The position numbers and the translations under genes were made by a program. The notes under the pieces were generated by a model, which made no database searches, was not told the origin of the DNA, and worked only from the letters and a program-made list of their open reading frames with translations. Below are positions 1 through 6,374 of a DNA stretch of 8,120 nucleotides, in pieces (the first letter of the stretch is position 1; each line of letters starts with the position of its first letter). Origin of the DNA: Clostridia bacterium (lineage in GTDB: Bacteria; Bacillota; Clostridia; Oscillospirales; CAG-272); assembly GCA_017455945.1 (NCBI GenBank), contig JAFTLM010000415.1:1-8120 (forward strand), read 5' to 3'.

Positions 1-47
1 AAGTGTAAAAGGTTGCAAAAAAACAAGCATAATCGACAAAAAAGGAC
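1..47. other. A-rich non-coding stretch upstream of rsmE promoter
   Basis: This short leading stretch has several A-runs and no start codon with an SD. Nothing in it is recognisable as the end of an upstream gene, although prmA often precedes rsmE in Firmicutes. The A-runs just upstream of the -35 box could act as an UP-like element, which is inference. Confidence 0.4.
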
Positions 48-76
48 TTGATTTTTTGTGAAAAATATTGTATAAT
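48..76 (+). promoter_or_regulatory. Sigma-A type promoter of rsmE
   Basis: A -35 box TTGATT (48-53) is separated by exactly 17 bases from a perfect -10 box TATAAT (71-76). The predicted transcription start is about G83, giving a 5' leader of roughly 43 nt before the rsmE ATG. The promoter lies inside the open frame upstream of that ATG, which argues against any start codon further upstream. There is no TGn extended -10 motif. Confidence 0.85.
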
Positions 77-82
77 GGGAAA

Positions 83-103
83 GCTGACCAAAAAACGGTC
101 CGC
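83..103 (+). other. Possible 5'-terminal stem-loop in rsmE leader
   Basis: GACC (86-89) pairs with GGTC (97-100) around a 7-nt A-rich loop. After a T/C mismatch, GC (83-84) pairs with GC (102-103). The structure would start almost exactly at the predicted +1 and could protect the mRNA 5' end. The stem is short, so it may be chance. Confidence 0.3.
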
Positions 104-125
104 AGTTTCACGAAATGGAGTAATT

Positions 126-860
126 ATGCCTAAATTTTTTGTGCGACAAGAGCGAATAGAAAATAATAAAGTTACAATAATCGGCGACGATGCTTTTCAC
201 ATTTCGCGTGCACTTCGTATGGCAAAGGGAGAGCATATCACAGTTTGCGATATGCAGTGTAACGAGTATGACTGCGTCCTTTCCGAGTTCAACCCCGATA
301 ACGTGGTTGCGGAGATAATCACTTCCCGTAAAATTGATAACGAACCGCCTGTAAAGGTCTTCCTTTTTCAAGCTCTGCCTAAAGGCGATAAGCTTGATAC
401 GGTTATTCAAAAGTCGGTTGAATGCGGAGTGTTCGAAATAACTCCTTTTGAAAGCGAGCGTTGCGTGGTCAGAGCCAAGCCCGAAGCCGAGGAGAGAAAG
501 ACCGAACGCCGTAACCGAATAGCCCTTGAAGCGGCGAAGCAATGCGGACGTGGATACGTTCCGCAGGTAAATCCGACTGTCGGTTTTGATGAAGCCTTGA
601 AAATGGCAAGTCAGTGTGATTTGGGTATCTTTTGCTATGAGGGTGAAGAAGAAAAATCGCTGAAAACACTTTTGCGGGAAAATCCGTCAGTACATACCGT
701 TTCTGTTTTTATAGGCAGTGAAGGCGGCTTTTCGTTGGAGGAAGCGAAACTTGCGAAGGAACGGGGAATGCACTCGGTGAGTCTCGGAAAAAGGATATTG
801 AGAACCGAAACCGCATCCTCTTTCGTACTCAGCTGTATCGCTTACGAAACCGAACTTTGA
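126..860 (+). CDS. rsmE: 16S rRNA (uracil(1498)-N3)-methyltransferase RsmE
   Basis: RsmE is a cytoplasmic SPOUT-class enzyme that uses S-adenosylmethionine to methylate N3 of U1498 in 16S rRNA, in the decoding region of the small subunit. The 244-residue product matches the usual family length of about 240-250. The N-terminus (MPKFFV) and the following region form the PUA-like RNA-binding domain, to about residue 70. The SPOUT domain shows LPKGDKLDTVIQKSVECG (84-101), EAAKQCGR (135-142), and the knot motifs IGSEGGFS (196-203) and LGKRILRTETA (220-230), which bind AdoMet. An in-frame extension of 26 codons back to TTG 48 is rejected: the ATG at 126 has GGAG at 117-120 with 5-nt spacing, gives the canonical N-terminus, and the promoter lies within the extension. 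The gene appears monocistronic or first in its unit, with its own promoter and another promoter downstream. Confidence 0.95.
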   Translation: MPKFFVRQERIENNKVTIIGDDAFHISRALRMAKGEHITVCDMQCNEYDCVLSEFNPDNVVAEIITSRKIDNEPPVKVFLFQALPKGDKLDTVIQKSVECGVFEITPFESERCVVRAKPEAEERKTERRNRIALEAAKQCGRGYVPQVNPTVGFDEALKMASQCDLGIFCYEGEEEKSLKTLLRENPSVHTVSVFIGSEGGFSLEEAKLAKERGMHSVSLGKRILRTETASSFVLSCIAYETEL

Positions 861-924
861 TGGCAAAATAAATAAAAAAAAGAAAAATTTTTTTATAAAA
901 TGCATAAAAATTTCAAAAAACCTA
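861..924. other. A/T-tract-rich spacer, possibly intrinsically curved DNA
   Basis: Almost pure A/T. A- or A/T-tracts are centred near 877, 888, 898, 909 and 918, and continue at about 930 and 939 within the promoter, so spacing is near one helical turn. Such phasing is known to bend DNA and can stimulate promoters. No GC-containing terminator hairpin follows rsmE; only weak A/T-only foldback is possible. Curvature is inferred from spacing alone. Confidence 0.45.
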
Positions 925-953
925 TTGAAATTTTACAAAAAATGTAGTAGAAT
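925..953 (+). promoter_or_regulatory. Sigma-A type promoter of the regulator gene
   Basis: A -35 box TTGAAA (925-930) is followed after 17 bases by a -10 box TAGAAT (948-953). The predicted start is about A961, which leaves a leader of roughly 45 nt before the ATG at 1006. It may also drive the downstream S41 protease, greA and lysS, because no other convincing promoter is seen before the terminator at 5587. Confidence 0.8.
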
Positions 954-1005
954 ATAGTACAGTATCAACAAAACAAGGAAAATAAATTGCGAGGAGATAT
1001 TATTT

Positions 1006-2091
1006 ATGTCTAACAGATTGTTCCAGGGCGTTATCCACCAGATGAAGGATGCTATCGACCGTGTTATAGGAGTTATAGACGAAAACGGAAGTATTATTGC
1101 TTGTTCCGAACTTGTACACGTCGGAGAGATAAAGCAGGGAATCCGTGACGAGCTTGCCTATTCCGGTGAGACTTTTGTGCGTGACGGTTATACTTACAGA
1201 GCTATAAACGTTGGGCTTAAAGCCGAATATACCGTCTTTGTGGAGGGTGAGGATAAGGTCGCAGACAAAATGTCCAAGCTTCTTACAATTTCGCTCGGAA
1301 ATATCAAAAATCTCTATGACGAGAAGTATGACAAAGGCTCTTTTATAAAGAATATAATTTTGGACAATATCCTGCCCAGTGATATATATATCAAGAGCAA
1401 GGAGCTTCACTTTAACACAGAGGAAGTCCGCATAGTCTTCCTTATTAAATTCTACGGGAAGACCGATATGATGCCTTTTGAAATGCTTCAGAATATGTTC
1501 CCCGACAAGTCGAAGGATTACGTTATAAGCGTTGGAGAGCACGATATAGTTCTTGTCAAGGATATTAAACAGGGCACAGAAACAAAGGAAATAGAAAAAA
1601 TCGCAACCAATATCGCCGATACGCTCAGTACAGAGTTCTATACTAAAGTTGCTATCGGTATTTCCACAATTGTTGATAACATTAAGGACCTTGCACGTGC
1701 ATATAAAGAGGCACAGGTTGCCCTTGATGTAGGAAAGGTTTTTGAGACCGAGAAGAATATTATAAGCTACGAAAATCTCGGGATAGGCAGACTTATATAC
1801 CAGTTGCCTACCACTCTTTGCGAAATGTTCCTCCAGGAGGTTTTCAAGAAAGGAAGCCTTGAGTCGCTTGACCGCGAAACTCTTATGACTATCCAGAGCT
1901 TTTTTGAAAACAACCTCAACGTATCGGAAACATCCAGAAAACTTTTTGTACACAGAAACACACTTGTTTACCGTCTTGAAAAGATTCGTAAGCTCACAGG
2001 TCTTGACCTTCGTGAGTTTGAACACGCAATCACGTTCAAGGTAGCTCTTATGGTAAAGAAGTATCTTAATTCCAAGCCCGGCAAGTTTTAA
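1006..2091 (+). CDS. PucR/CdaR-family transcriptional regulator
   Basis: This 361-residue protein has the three-part layout of the CdaR/PucR group. The N-terminal sensor (about 1-115) contains VIGVIDENGSIIACS (20-34), resembling the sugar-diacid recognition fold. A GGDEF-like middle domain spans about 140-255, with KVAIGIS followed by an AYKEAQVALDVG helix typical of the group. The C-terminal PucR-type helix-turn-helix (about 295-350) includes NVSETSRKLFVHRNTLVYRL (305-324). The start is supported by GAGGAG at 991-996 with 9-nt spacing and by the promoter upstream. Characterised relatives activate sugar-diacid or purine catabolic genes, but no such pathway genes are nearby; the neighbours are an S41 protease, greA and lysS. 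The ligand and targets are therefore unknown, and calling it CdaR by function would overreach. Confidence 0.88.
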   Translation: MSNRLFQGVIHQMKDAIDRVIGVIDENGSIIACSELVHVGEIKQGIRDELAYSGETFVRDGYTYRAINVGLKAEYTVFVEGEDKVADKMSKLLTISLGNIKNLYDEKYDKGSFIKNIILDNILPSDIYIKSKELHFNTEEVRIVFLIKFYGKTDMMPFEMLQNMFPDKSKDYVISVGEHDIVLVKDIKQGTETKEIEKIATNIADTLSTEFYTKVAIGISTIVDNIKDLARAYKEAQVALDVGKVFETEKNIISYENLGIGRLIYQLPTTLCEMFLQEVFKKGSLESLDRETLMTIQSFFENNLNVSETSRKLFVHRNTLVYRLEKIRKLTGLDLREFEHAITFKVALMVKKYLNSKPGKF

Positions 2092-2113
2092 GCTACATAT
2101 TGGTTACCGTTGA

Positions 2114-2162
2114 TATATAGGCGAAGCGAGCGTGAGAAAATTTCGTTCGTTTCGCTTATGTG
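2114..2162 (+). repeat. 19-bp sense-strand hairpin before the S41 gene
   Basis: The core arms GCGAAGCGAGCG (2121-2132) and CGTTCGTTTCGC (2144-2155) pair fully as RNA, with two G-U wobbles and an 11-nt loop. The pairing continues through 2114-2120 with 2156-2162, using three more wobbles. No T-run follows, so it is not a classical intrinsic terminator. It occupies most of the 96-nt gap and ends 11 nt before the SD at 2174. It could be a processing or stabilising element, an attenuator, or a copy of a REP-like repeat. Confidence 0.7.
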
Positions 2163-2173
2163 GTATTTTGAAC

Positions 2174-2180
2174 GGGAGGA
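2174..2180 (+). promoter_or_regulatory. Ribosome binding site fixing the S41 protease start
   Basis: GGGAGGA lies 7 nt before ATG 2188. This decides between that ATG and the in-frame upstream candidates, such as ATG 2158 inside the hairpin, which have no SD. Confidence 0.85.
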
Positions 2181-2187
2181 TACGTTT

Positions 2188-3492
2188 ATGGATAATAACA
2201 GAAGTGAAGAGTTTTGCCTGGAAGAGCATAAGCCGCCTATGGATAAGAAGCTGAAAATAGCCGTTCTTATTTTGGCGTTTCTGTTTACGGTAATACTTAC
2301 TTCGATGATTACGTTCGCTCTCACAGCGAAATATTTGTTTACTCCCCAAAAGGACGATTGGAAAGATAAAGCCGACGTTTTAAAACGTTATATTGACGAT
2401 TACGCGTATTTCGATCCCGACGAGGAGGCAATGCAGGACGCGGCACTTAAAGCTTACGTTTATGCATCGGGAGATCCTTATTCCGAATATTATAATGAGG
2501 AAGACTTCAAAGCACTTTATGATGAAAACTACGGAAGATACGTGGGAATAGGCGTTACTATTTCGCTTAGCGAGGTTGTTTATAACGGAGAAACACTCAG
2601 CCTTTATGAGGTTGTTCGTGTAGCGGATGGTTCTCCTGCACAAGAAGCGGGGATTCTCTGCGGCGATTTGCTGTATTCTCTGAGAGAAAATGGGAAAGAG
2701 ACGTTTTCCTCAGATGTCGGAGCTGACGTTTTCACATCTATGGTAAAGGGCGAGGAAGGAACCTTCGTTTCTTTGTCGGTTCTGAGAAAGAGTTACGGTG
2801 AATACGAAAAAATTGATATTCGTGTTGAGAGACGTACGGTGATTTCAGAGTCGGTGTTTTGGGAAATAAGTTCCGATGCGAAAGACGTTGGCGTTGTCAG
2901 CATTTATCAGTTTGATATGAATACTCCCGTAGAACTCGAAAAATCCTTTGATTATTTTAAGAAAAATAATATAAAAAAGGCCGTTATCGATTTGCGGGGT
3001 AACGGCGGAGGAGATCTGTATTCGGTTGTGGCTTGTGCCAGCTATTTTGTTAATTCCGGAGACGTTATAATAAGCTCCGAAGATAACGTGGGTTATAAAG
3101 AAGTCTACAAAGCACAGCCGAGAAGCTATTCTTACGATTATTCTACGTGTAATGTTTCGGAGAATGATATCGGAAAGTACAGAGACTTCGAAATTGTAGT
3201 TTTGGTAGACGGTTATACCGCAAGTGCGGCAGAGCTTCTTACAGCTGTTTTCAGAGATTACGGGTTGGCTGCCGTAGTTGGCGAAACGACCTACGGAAAA
3301 GGAACAATGCAGACAATTTTTCCACTCAAAGAAGAGGGGATTGGCGGTGGAATAAAAATAACCACCGATATATATTTTCCGCCGTGCGGTGAAAATTATG
3401 ACGGAATCGGAATAATTCCCGATGTTACGGTGGAACACAGTGGAACTGAAGAAGACAACCAGCTTAAAGCGGCGATAGAGCTTCTTTCCTGA
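2188..3492 (+). CDS. S41 family C-terminal processing peptidase, membrane anchored
   Basis: This is a 434-residue serine protease of the CtpA/Prc family, which cleaves the C-termini of extracytoplasmic proteins using a Ser-Lys dyad. A cytoplasmic tail (1-20) precedes one membrane segment (about 22-46), so the rest is predicted outside the membrane. A PDZ-type domain (about 118-215) carries the GIGV entry (120-123) and the hydrophobic stretch SPAQEAGILCGDLL (149-162). The protease core includes VIDLRGNGGG (266-275), the nucleophile Ser346 in DGYTASAAEL (341-350) and the general base Lys371 in TTYGKGTMQT (367-376). The protein stops soon after IPDVTVE, without the peptidoglycan-binding tail of some Firmicute relatives. 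The gene precedes greA by 59 nt and shares its direction with the regulator upstream. Its substrates cannot be told from the sequence. Confidence 0.93.
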   Translation: MDNNRSEEFCLEEHKPPMDKKLKIAVLILAFLFTVILTSMITFALTAKYLFTPQKDDWKDKADVLKRYIDDYAYFDPDEEAMQDAALKAYVYASGDPYSEYYNEEDFKALYDENYGRYVGIGVTISLSEVVYNGETLSLYEVVRVADGSPAQEAGILCGDLLYSLRENGKETFSSDVGADVFTSMVKGEEGTFVSLSVLRKSYGEYEKIDIRVERRTVISESVFWEISSDAKDVGVVSIYQFDMNTPVELEKSFDYFKKNNIKKAVIDLRGNGGGDLYSVVACASYFVNSGDVIISSEDNVGYKEVYKAQPRSYSYDYSTCNVSENDIGKYRDFEIVVLVDGYTASAAELLTAVFRDYGLAAVVGETTYGKGTMQTIFPLKEEGIGGGIKITTDIYFPPCGENYDGIGIIPDVTVEHSGTEEDNQLKAAIELLS

Positions 3493-3512
3493 AAAAAAGT
3501 AAATATTTGCGA

Positions 3513-3537
3513 CCGACACCGCATAATCAGTTGTCGG
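3513..3537 (+). other. Small stem-loop abutting the greA ribosome binding site
   Basis: CCGACA (3513-3518) can pair with TGTCGG (3532-3537) around a 13-nt loop. The stem ends 4 nt before the GGAG used by greA (3542-3545). It is only 6 bp with a large loop, so a role in translation control is speculative. Confidence 0.3.
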
Positions 3538-3551
3538 AGAAGGAGTATATT

Positions 3552-4040
3552 ATGGCAAAGATAAAACAGCAGTATAATCAGGAGGGTTATGATAAGCTTG
3601 TCAGTGAGCTTAATTCCCGTAAAAATGAAATACGTGAGAAAATTGTGCACGATATAGAGACGGCTCGCGGCTTTGGAGACCTTTCGGAGAACGCTGAGTA
3701 CAGTGCAGCAAGAGAAGAGCAGGCTAAGAATGAGGCAAGAATTGCCGAACTTGAAGCACTTATCGAAAATGCAGAGGTAATTGATGAAGCGACTATCGAT
3801 AAATCAATGGTAAACATAGGCTCTGTGGTAAAGGTTTTGTATGTTGACGACAAAGACGAGGTTGAGTATCATATCGTCAGCTCTAATGAAGTAGATCCTT
3901 TTGAAAATAAAATTTCGATTGAATCTCCCATCGGTTCTGCTCTCAGCGGTAAAAAAGCAGGTGACAAAATAGAAGTTAACGTCCCGGGCGGTGTTATCGT
4001 TCTTGAGGTGCTTGAAGTTTCGAGAAAAGACAAAAAGTGA
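3552..4040 (+). CDS. greA: Transcription elongation factor GreA
   Basis: GreA enters the RNA polymerase secondary channel and stimulates cleavage of backtracked transcripts, rescuing stalled elongation complexes. The 162-residue protein matches the usual length of about 158-160. The N-terminal antiparallel coiled coil (about 8-77) carries the conserved tip GDLSENAEY (42-50), whose Asp43 and Glu46 correspond to the acidic residues that act at the polymerase active site. The C-terminal FKBP-like domain has SPIGSALSGKKAGD (125-138) and ends with VPGGVIVLEVLEV. ATG 3552 is chosen over in-frame upstream codons because of GGAG at 3542-3545 with 6-nt spacing. It is followed by lysS after 22 nt, a gene order common in Firmicutes, and the two are probably cotranscribed. 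Confidence 0.96.
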   Translation: MAKIKQQYNQEGYDKLVSELNSRKNEIREKIVHDIETARGFGDLSENAEYSAAREEQAKNEARIAELEALIENAEVIDEATIDKSMVNIGSVVKVLYVDDKDEVEYHIVSSNEVDPFENKISIESPIGSALSGKKAGDKIEVNVPGGVIVLEVLEVSRKDKK

Positions 4041-4062
4041 AAGGATAAAAAGGACATAAATA

Positions 4063-5562
4063 ATGGCAGACGTAAACGCAACTCCTGTTGAAAACCAGGA
4101 GCAGGATCTTAATGAAATACTCAGAATAAGAAGAGCAAAACTTAAGGAATTGGTTGATGCGGGTCAGAACCCCTATGAAAAGGTAAAGTTTGACTTTGAT
4201 ACCTATTCCGTGCAAATAAAGGAAGACTTTGAAAACTACGAAAACAAGGACGTAGCTATCGCAGGACGTATTATGAGCCGCCGCGATATGGGTAAGGCAA
4301 ACTTTATCGACGTTGCAGACGGTAAGGGCAGAATCCAGTGTTACATCAAAATAGACGATGTTGGCGAGGAAGTTTTCGAGCAGTATAAGAAATGGGATAT
4401 AGGTGATATAGTCGGCGTTAAAGGCTTTGCTTTCAGAACACGCCGCGGAGAGATTTCTGTTCACGTTAAGGAGATCGAACTTCTTTCCAAGTCGCTTCTC
4501 CCCCTTCCCGAAAAGTTCCACGGACTTACAAATACAGACCTCAGATACCGTCAGAGATACGTTGACCTTATTGTCAATCCCGAGGTTAAGGACACATTTA
4601 TCAAGCGTAGTCTTATACTTAAAGAAATCAGAAACTACCTTGACGGTAAGGGCTTCCTTGAGGTTGATACCCCCATTCTTACGCCTTTTGAAATAGGTGC
4701 GTCGGCAAGACCCTTTGTAACTCACCATAACACTCTTGATATGGATATGTACCTCAGAATAGAGACTGAGCTCTATCTTAAGAGACTTATCGTTGGCGGT
4801 ATGGACAGAGTTTATGAGGTTGGACGAATCTTCAGAAACGAGGGAATGGACACAAAGCATAACCCGGAGTTCACAACTATCGAACTTTACCAGGCGTATA
4901 CCGATTATAAGGGAATGATGGAACTTGTTGAGGAGCTTTATAAGCTTCTTGCCGAAAAGATCTGCGGGTCTCTTGATATCACATATCAGGGCAAAGAGAT
5001 CCATATGGGCAACTGGGAACGCCTTACAATGGTTGAGGCAGTAAAGAAGTATTCGGGGTGCGACTATAACGATTGGGCAACAGATGAGGATGCGAGAGAG
5101 TGTGCAAAGAAGATGCACGTAGAAGTTCCCGCAAATGCAACAAAGGGTGCAGTGCTCGTTGAGTTATTTGATGCCTTTGTTGAAGAAAAACTCATTCAGC
5201 CTACATTTATATACGATTATCCTGTGGAGAACAGCCCGCTTGCAAAGCGTAAAGCAGATAATCCCGCATTTACCGAGCGTTTTGAGTATTTCATTAACGC
5301 AACCGAATTCGGTAACGCTTTCAGCGAGCTTAATGACCCCATCGACCAGAAGCAGAGATTTGAAAAGCAGGTCGCGGCAAAGCGCGCCGAGGATCCCAAT
5401 ACCACAGCTCAGGTTGATTACGATTACGTAACCGCCCTTGAGTACGGTATGGCTCCTACAGGCGGACTTGGCTTTGGTATAGACCGTTTGGTAATGCTTC
5501 TGACAGACAGTGCCTCCATAAGAGACGTGTTGTTGTTCCCGACAATGAAGCAGATTGACTGA
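4063..5562 (+). CDS. lysS: Lysine--tRNA ligase, class II (LysRS)
   Basis: Cytoplasmic class IIb aminoacyl-tRNA synthetase that charges tRNA-Lys with lysine in an ATP-dependent reaction. At 499 residues it matches the bacterial LysS length. The N-terminal OB-fold anticodon-binding domain (about 60-145) includes VAIAGRIMSRRDMGKANFID (64-83). The catalytic domain shows motif 1 (GFLEVDTPILTP, 197-208), motif 2 (GRIFRNEGMD with HNPEFTTIE, 254-275) and motif 3 (GGLGFGIDRLVMLL, 467-480). The ARPFVTHHNTLDMDMYLR segment (215-232) is also characteristic. ATG 4063 has AAGGA at 4050-4054 with 8-nt spacing. No T-box leader is present in the 22-nt gap to greA, so specific tRNA-dependent control is not evident. 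A terminator follows 24 nt after the stop. Confidence 0.97.
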   Translation: MADVNATPVENQEQDLNEILRIRRAKLKELVDAGQNPYEKVKFDFDTYSVQIKEDFENYENKDVAIAGRIMSRRDMGKANFIDVADGKGRIQCYIKIDDVGEEVFEQYKKWDIGDIVGVKGFAFRTRRGEISVHVKEIELLSKSLLPLPEKFHGLTNTDLRYRQRYVDLIVNPEVKDTFIKRSLILKEIRNYLDGKGFLEVDTPILTPFEIGASARPFVTHHNTLDMDMYLRIETELYLKRLIVGGMDRVYEVGRIFRNEGMDTKHNPEFTTIELYQAYTDYKGMMELVEELYKLLAEKICGSLDITYQGKEIHMGNWERLTMVEAVKKYSGCDYNDWATDEDARECAKKMHVEVPANATKGAVLVELFDAFVEEKLIQPTFIYDYPVENSPLAKRKADNPAFTERFEYFINATEFGNAFSELNDPIDQKQRFEKQVAAKRAEDPNTTAQVDYDYVTALEYGMAPTGGLGFGIDRLVMLLTDSASIRDVLLFPTMKQID

Positions 5563-5586
5563 TATCAGCCGAACTGTTTGAATAAT

Positions 5587-5621
5587 AAAACGGTGAGGGA
5601 AATTTGTCTCTCACCGTTTTT
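5587..5621 (+). terminator. Intrinsic terminator after lysS
   Basis: The 14-bp stem pairs 5587-5600 with 5607-5620 around the 6-nt loop AATTTG, with a core CGGTGAG/CTCACCG and one G-U pair. It is followed by T-run 5617-5621. The A-run on the 5' side gives a T-rich tail on the other strand too, so it may work in both directions. The next gene begins only 17 nt later with no room for a promoter, so partial read-through is likely. Confidence 0.88.
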
Positions 5622-5638
5622 GCAGATTGGAGAAGAAT

Positions 5639-6367
5639 ATGGAAGATAAATATACCGAATCGGATATACATATAAAAAGTCCGTTTCTTGAGAAACTGGA
5701 AAATTTTTGGTTTTACTATAAAATTCACACCATAGTTGTGCTTTTTATAGCCTTTGTTCTTATTGTGTGTGTGGCACAATCTTGCGGTAAAGAGAACGCA
5801 GACGTGAAGGTTATGTATGCGGGTAGACACTATTTTACATCCGAAGAGCTGGAAACTGTGCGTGCCGAGCTTAACTCTGTGTTGCCGAAAGACTTTGACG
5901 GGGACGGAAAAAAATATACAGACGTAGTTACTTATCACGTTATGGATGAGACTCAGCTCCGCGAATATGAGGAGGAAATTAAGAATCTGCCCAAAGAAGA
6001 TCAGATTCAGATTGACCGAACTTATTTTACTACGGAGGCACAAAACTTCAGCAACTATATTATGACGGGAGATTGCGGAGTTTTTCTGCTTGATATTGTA
6101 CAGTATAACCGATTGATTTCTTTGGATAATCAACATATCGTGCTTAAACCGTTGTCGGATTTGTTTGACGAAATTCCCGCTTCTGCTGTGGGAGATTACG
6201 GAATAAAATTTTCGGAAACCGCTCTTTATAAGAATTCGACAATGTTGAAACAGCTTCCGGAGGATACGGTGCTTTGCCTTTCACGCCCCATTAAGATGGG
6301 AAGCTCAAACGACCCGAAAATTTATTCAAGAATGACCGAAATGTTTTTGGCTATGGCACAGGAGTGA
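5639..6367 (+). CDS. Uncharacterised single-pass membrane protein with large extracytoplasmic domain
   Basis: I do not recognise a named family. The 242-residue product has a short charged N-terminal tail (1-29), one strongly hydrophobic segment (about 31-47), then an acidic soluble domain of about 190 residues expected outside the cell. Cys49 follows the membrane segment, but the preceding VAQS does not match a lipobox. DFDGDG (85-90) has the DxDxDG spacing of calcium-binding loops, though the rest of an EF-hand loop is not conserved. The segment GDCGVFLLDIVQYNRL (144-159) is loosely like substrate-binding folds; this is a weak impression. ATG 5639 is supported by GGAG at 5629-5632 with 6-nt spacing, preferred over TTG 5627. 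The gene sits just after the lysS terminator, and its last codons contain the SD of the next gene, which suggests translational coupling. Confidence 0.8.
   Translation: MEDKYTESDIHIKSPFLEKLENFWFYYKIHTIVVLFIAFVLIVCVAQSCGKENADVKVMYAGRHYFTSEELETVRAELNSVLPKDFDGDGKKYTDVVTYHVMDETQLREYEEEIKNLPKEDQIQIDRTYFTTEAQNFSNYIMTGDCGVFLLDIVQYNRLISLDNQHIVLKPLSDLFDEIPASAVGDYGIKFSETALYKNSTMLKQLPEDTVLCLSRPIKMGSSNDPKIYSRMTEMFLAMAQE
6360..6364 (+). promoter_or_regulatory. Ribosome binding site of the rsuA-like gene, inside the upstream gene
   Basis: AGGAG overlaps the final codons of the membrane-protein gene, whose stop is 6365-6367, and lies 10 nt before TTG 6375. This supports the unusual TTG start and coupling of the two genes. 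Confidence 0.75.
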
Positions 6368-6374
6368 CAGCGTA

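Noticed and set aside
48..125. Upstream in-frame extension of rsmE to TTG 48
   Set aside because: The -35 and -10 boxes lie inside the extension, the transcript should start near 83, and the family N-terminus begins at ATG 126 with its own SD.
1381..1392. 12-bp perfect palindrome GATATATATATC
   Set aside because: It lies inside the regulator coding sequence and encodes ordinary residues; alternating AT runs arise easily by chance.
1000..2025. Minus-strand open frame of 341 codons
   Set aside because: It is codon-aligned with the regulator gene on the + strand, whose protein has clear family motifs. The minus frame gives a Cys/Phe/Lys-rich sequence without recognisable domains and arises from absence of TTA, CTA and TCA in the sense gene.
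2110..2187. Upstream in-frame starts for the S41 protease, including ATG 2158
   Set aside because: They lie within the hairpin or have no SD, whereas ATG 2188 has GGGAGGA at good spacing.
4041..4062. Possible T-box riboswitch for lysS
   Set aside because: The gap to greA is only 22 nt, far too short for a T-box, and holds just the SD.
3994..5118. Minus-strand open frame of 374 codons
   Set aside because: It overlaps lysS, which has all three class II motifs, and is codon-aligned with it. The translation has no recognisable domain and no SD was seen.
5674..5785. Lipoprotein signal (Cys49) in the uncharacterised membrane protein
   Set aside because: The residues before the cysteine (VAQS) do not fit a lipobox and the N-terminal tail is unusually long; a plain membrane anchor is more likely.
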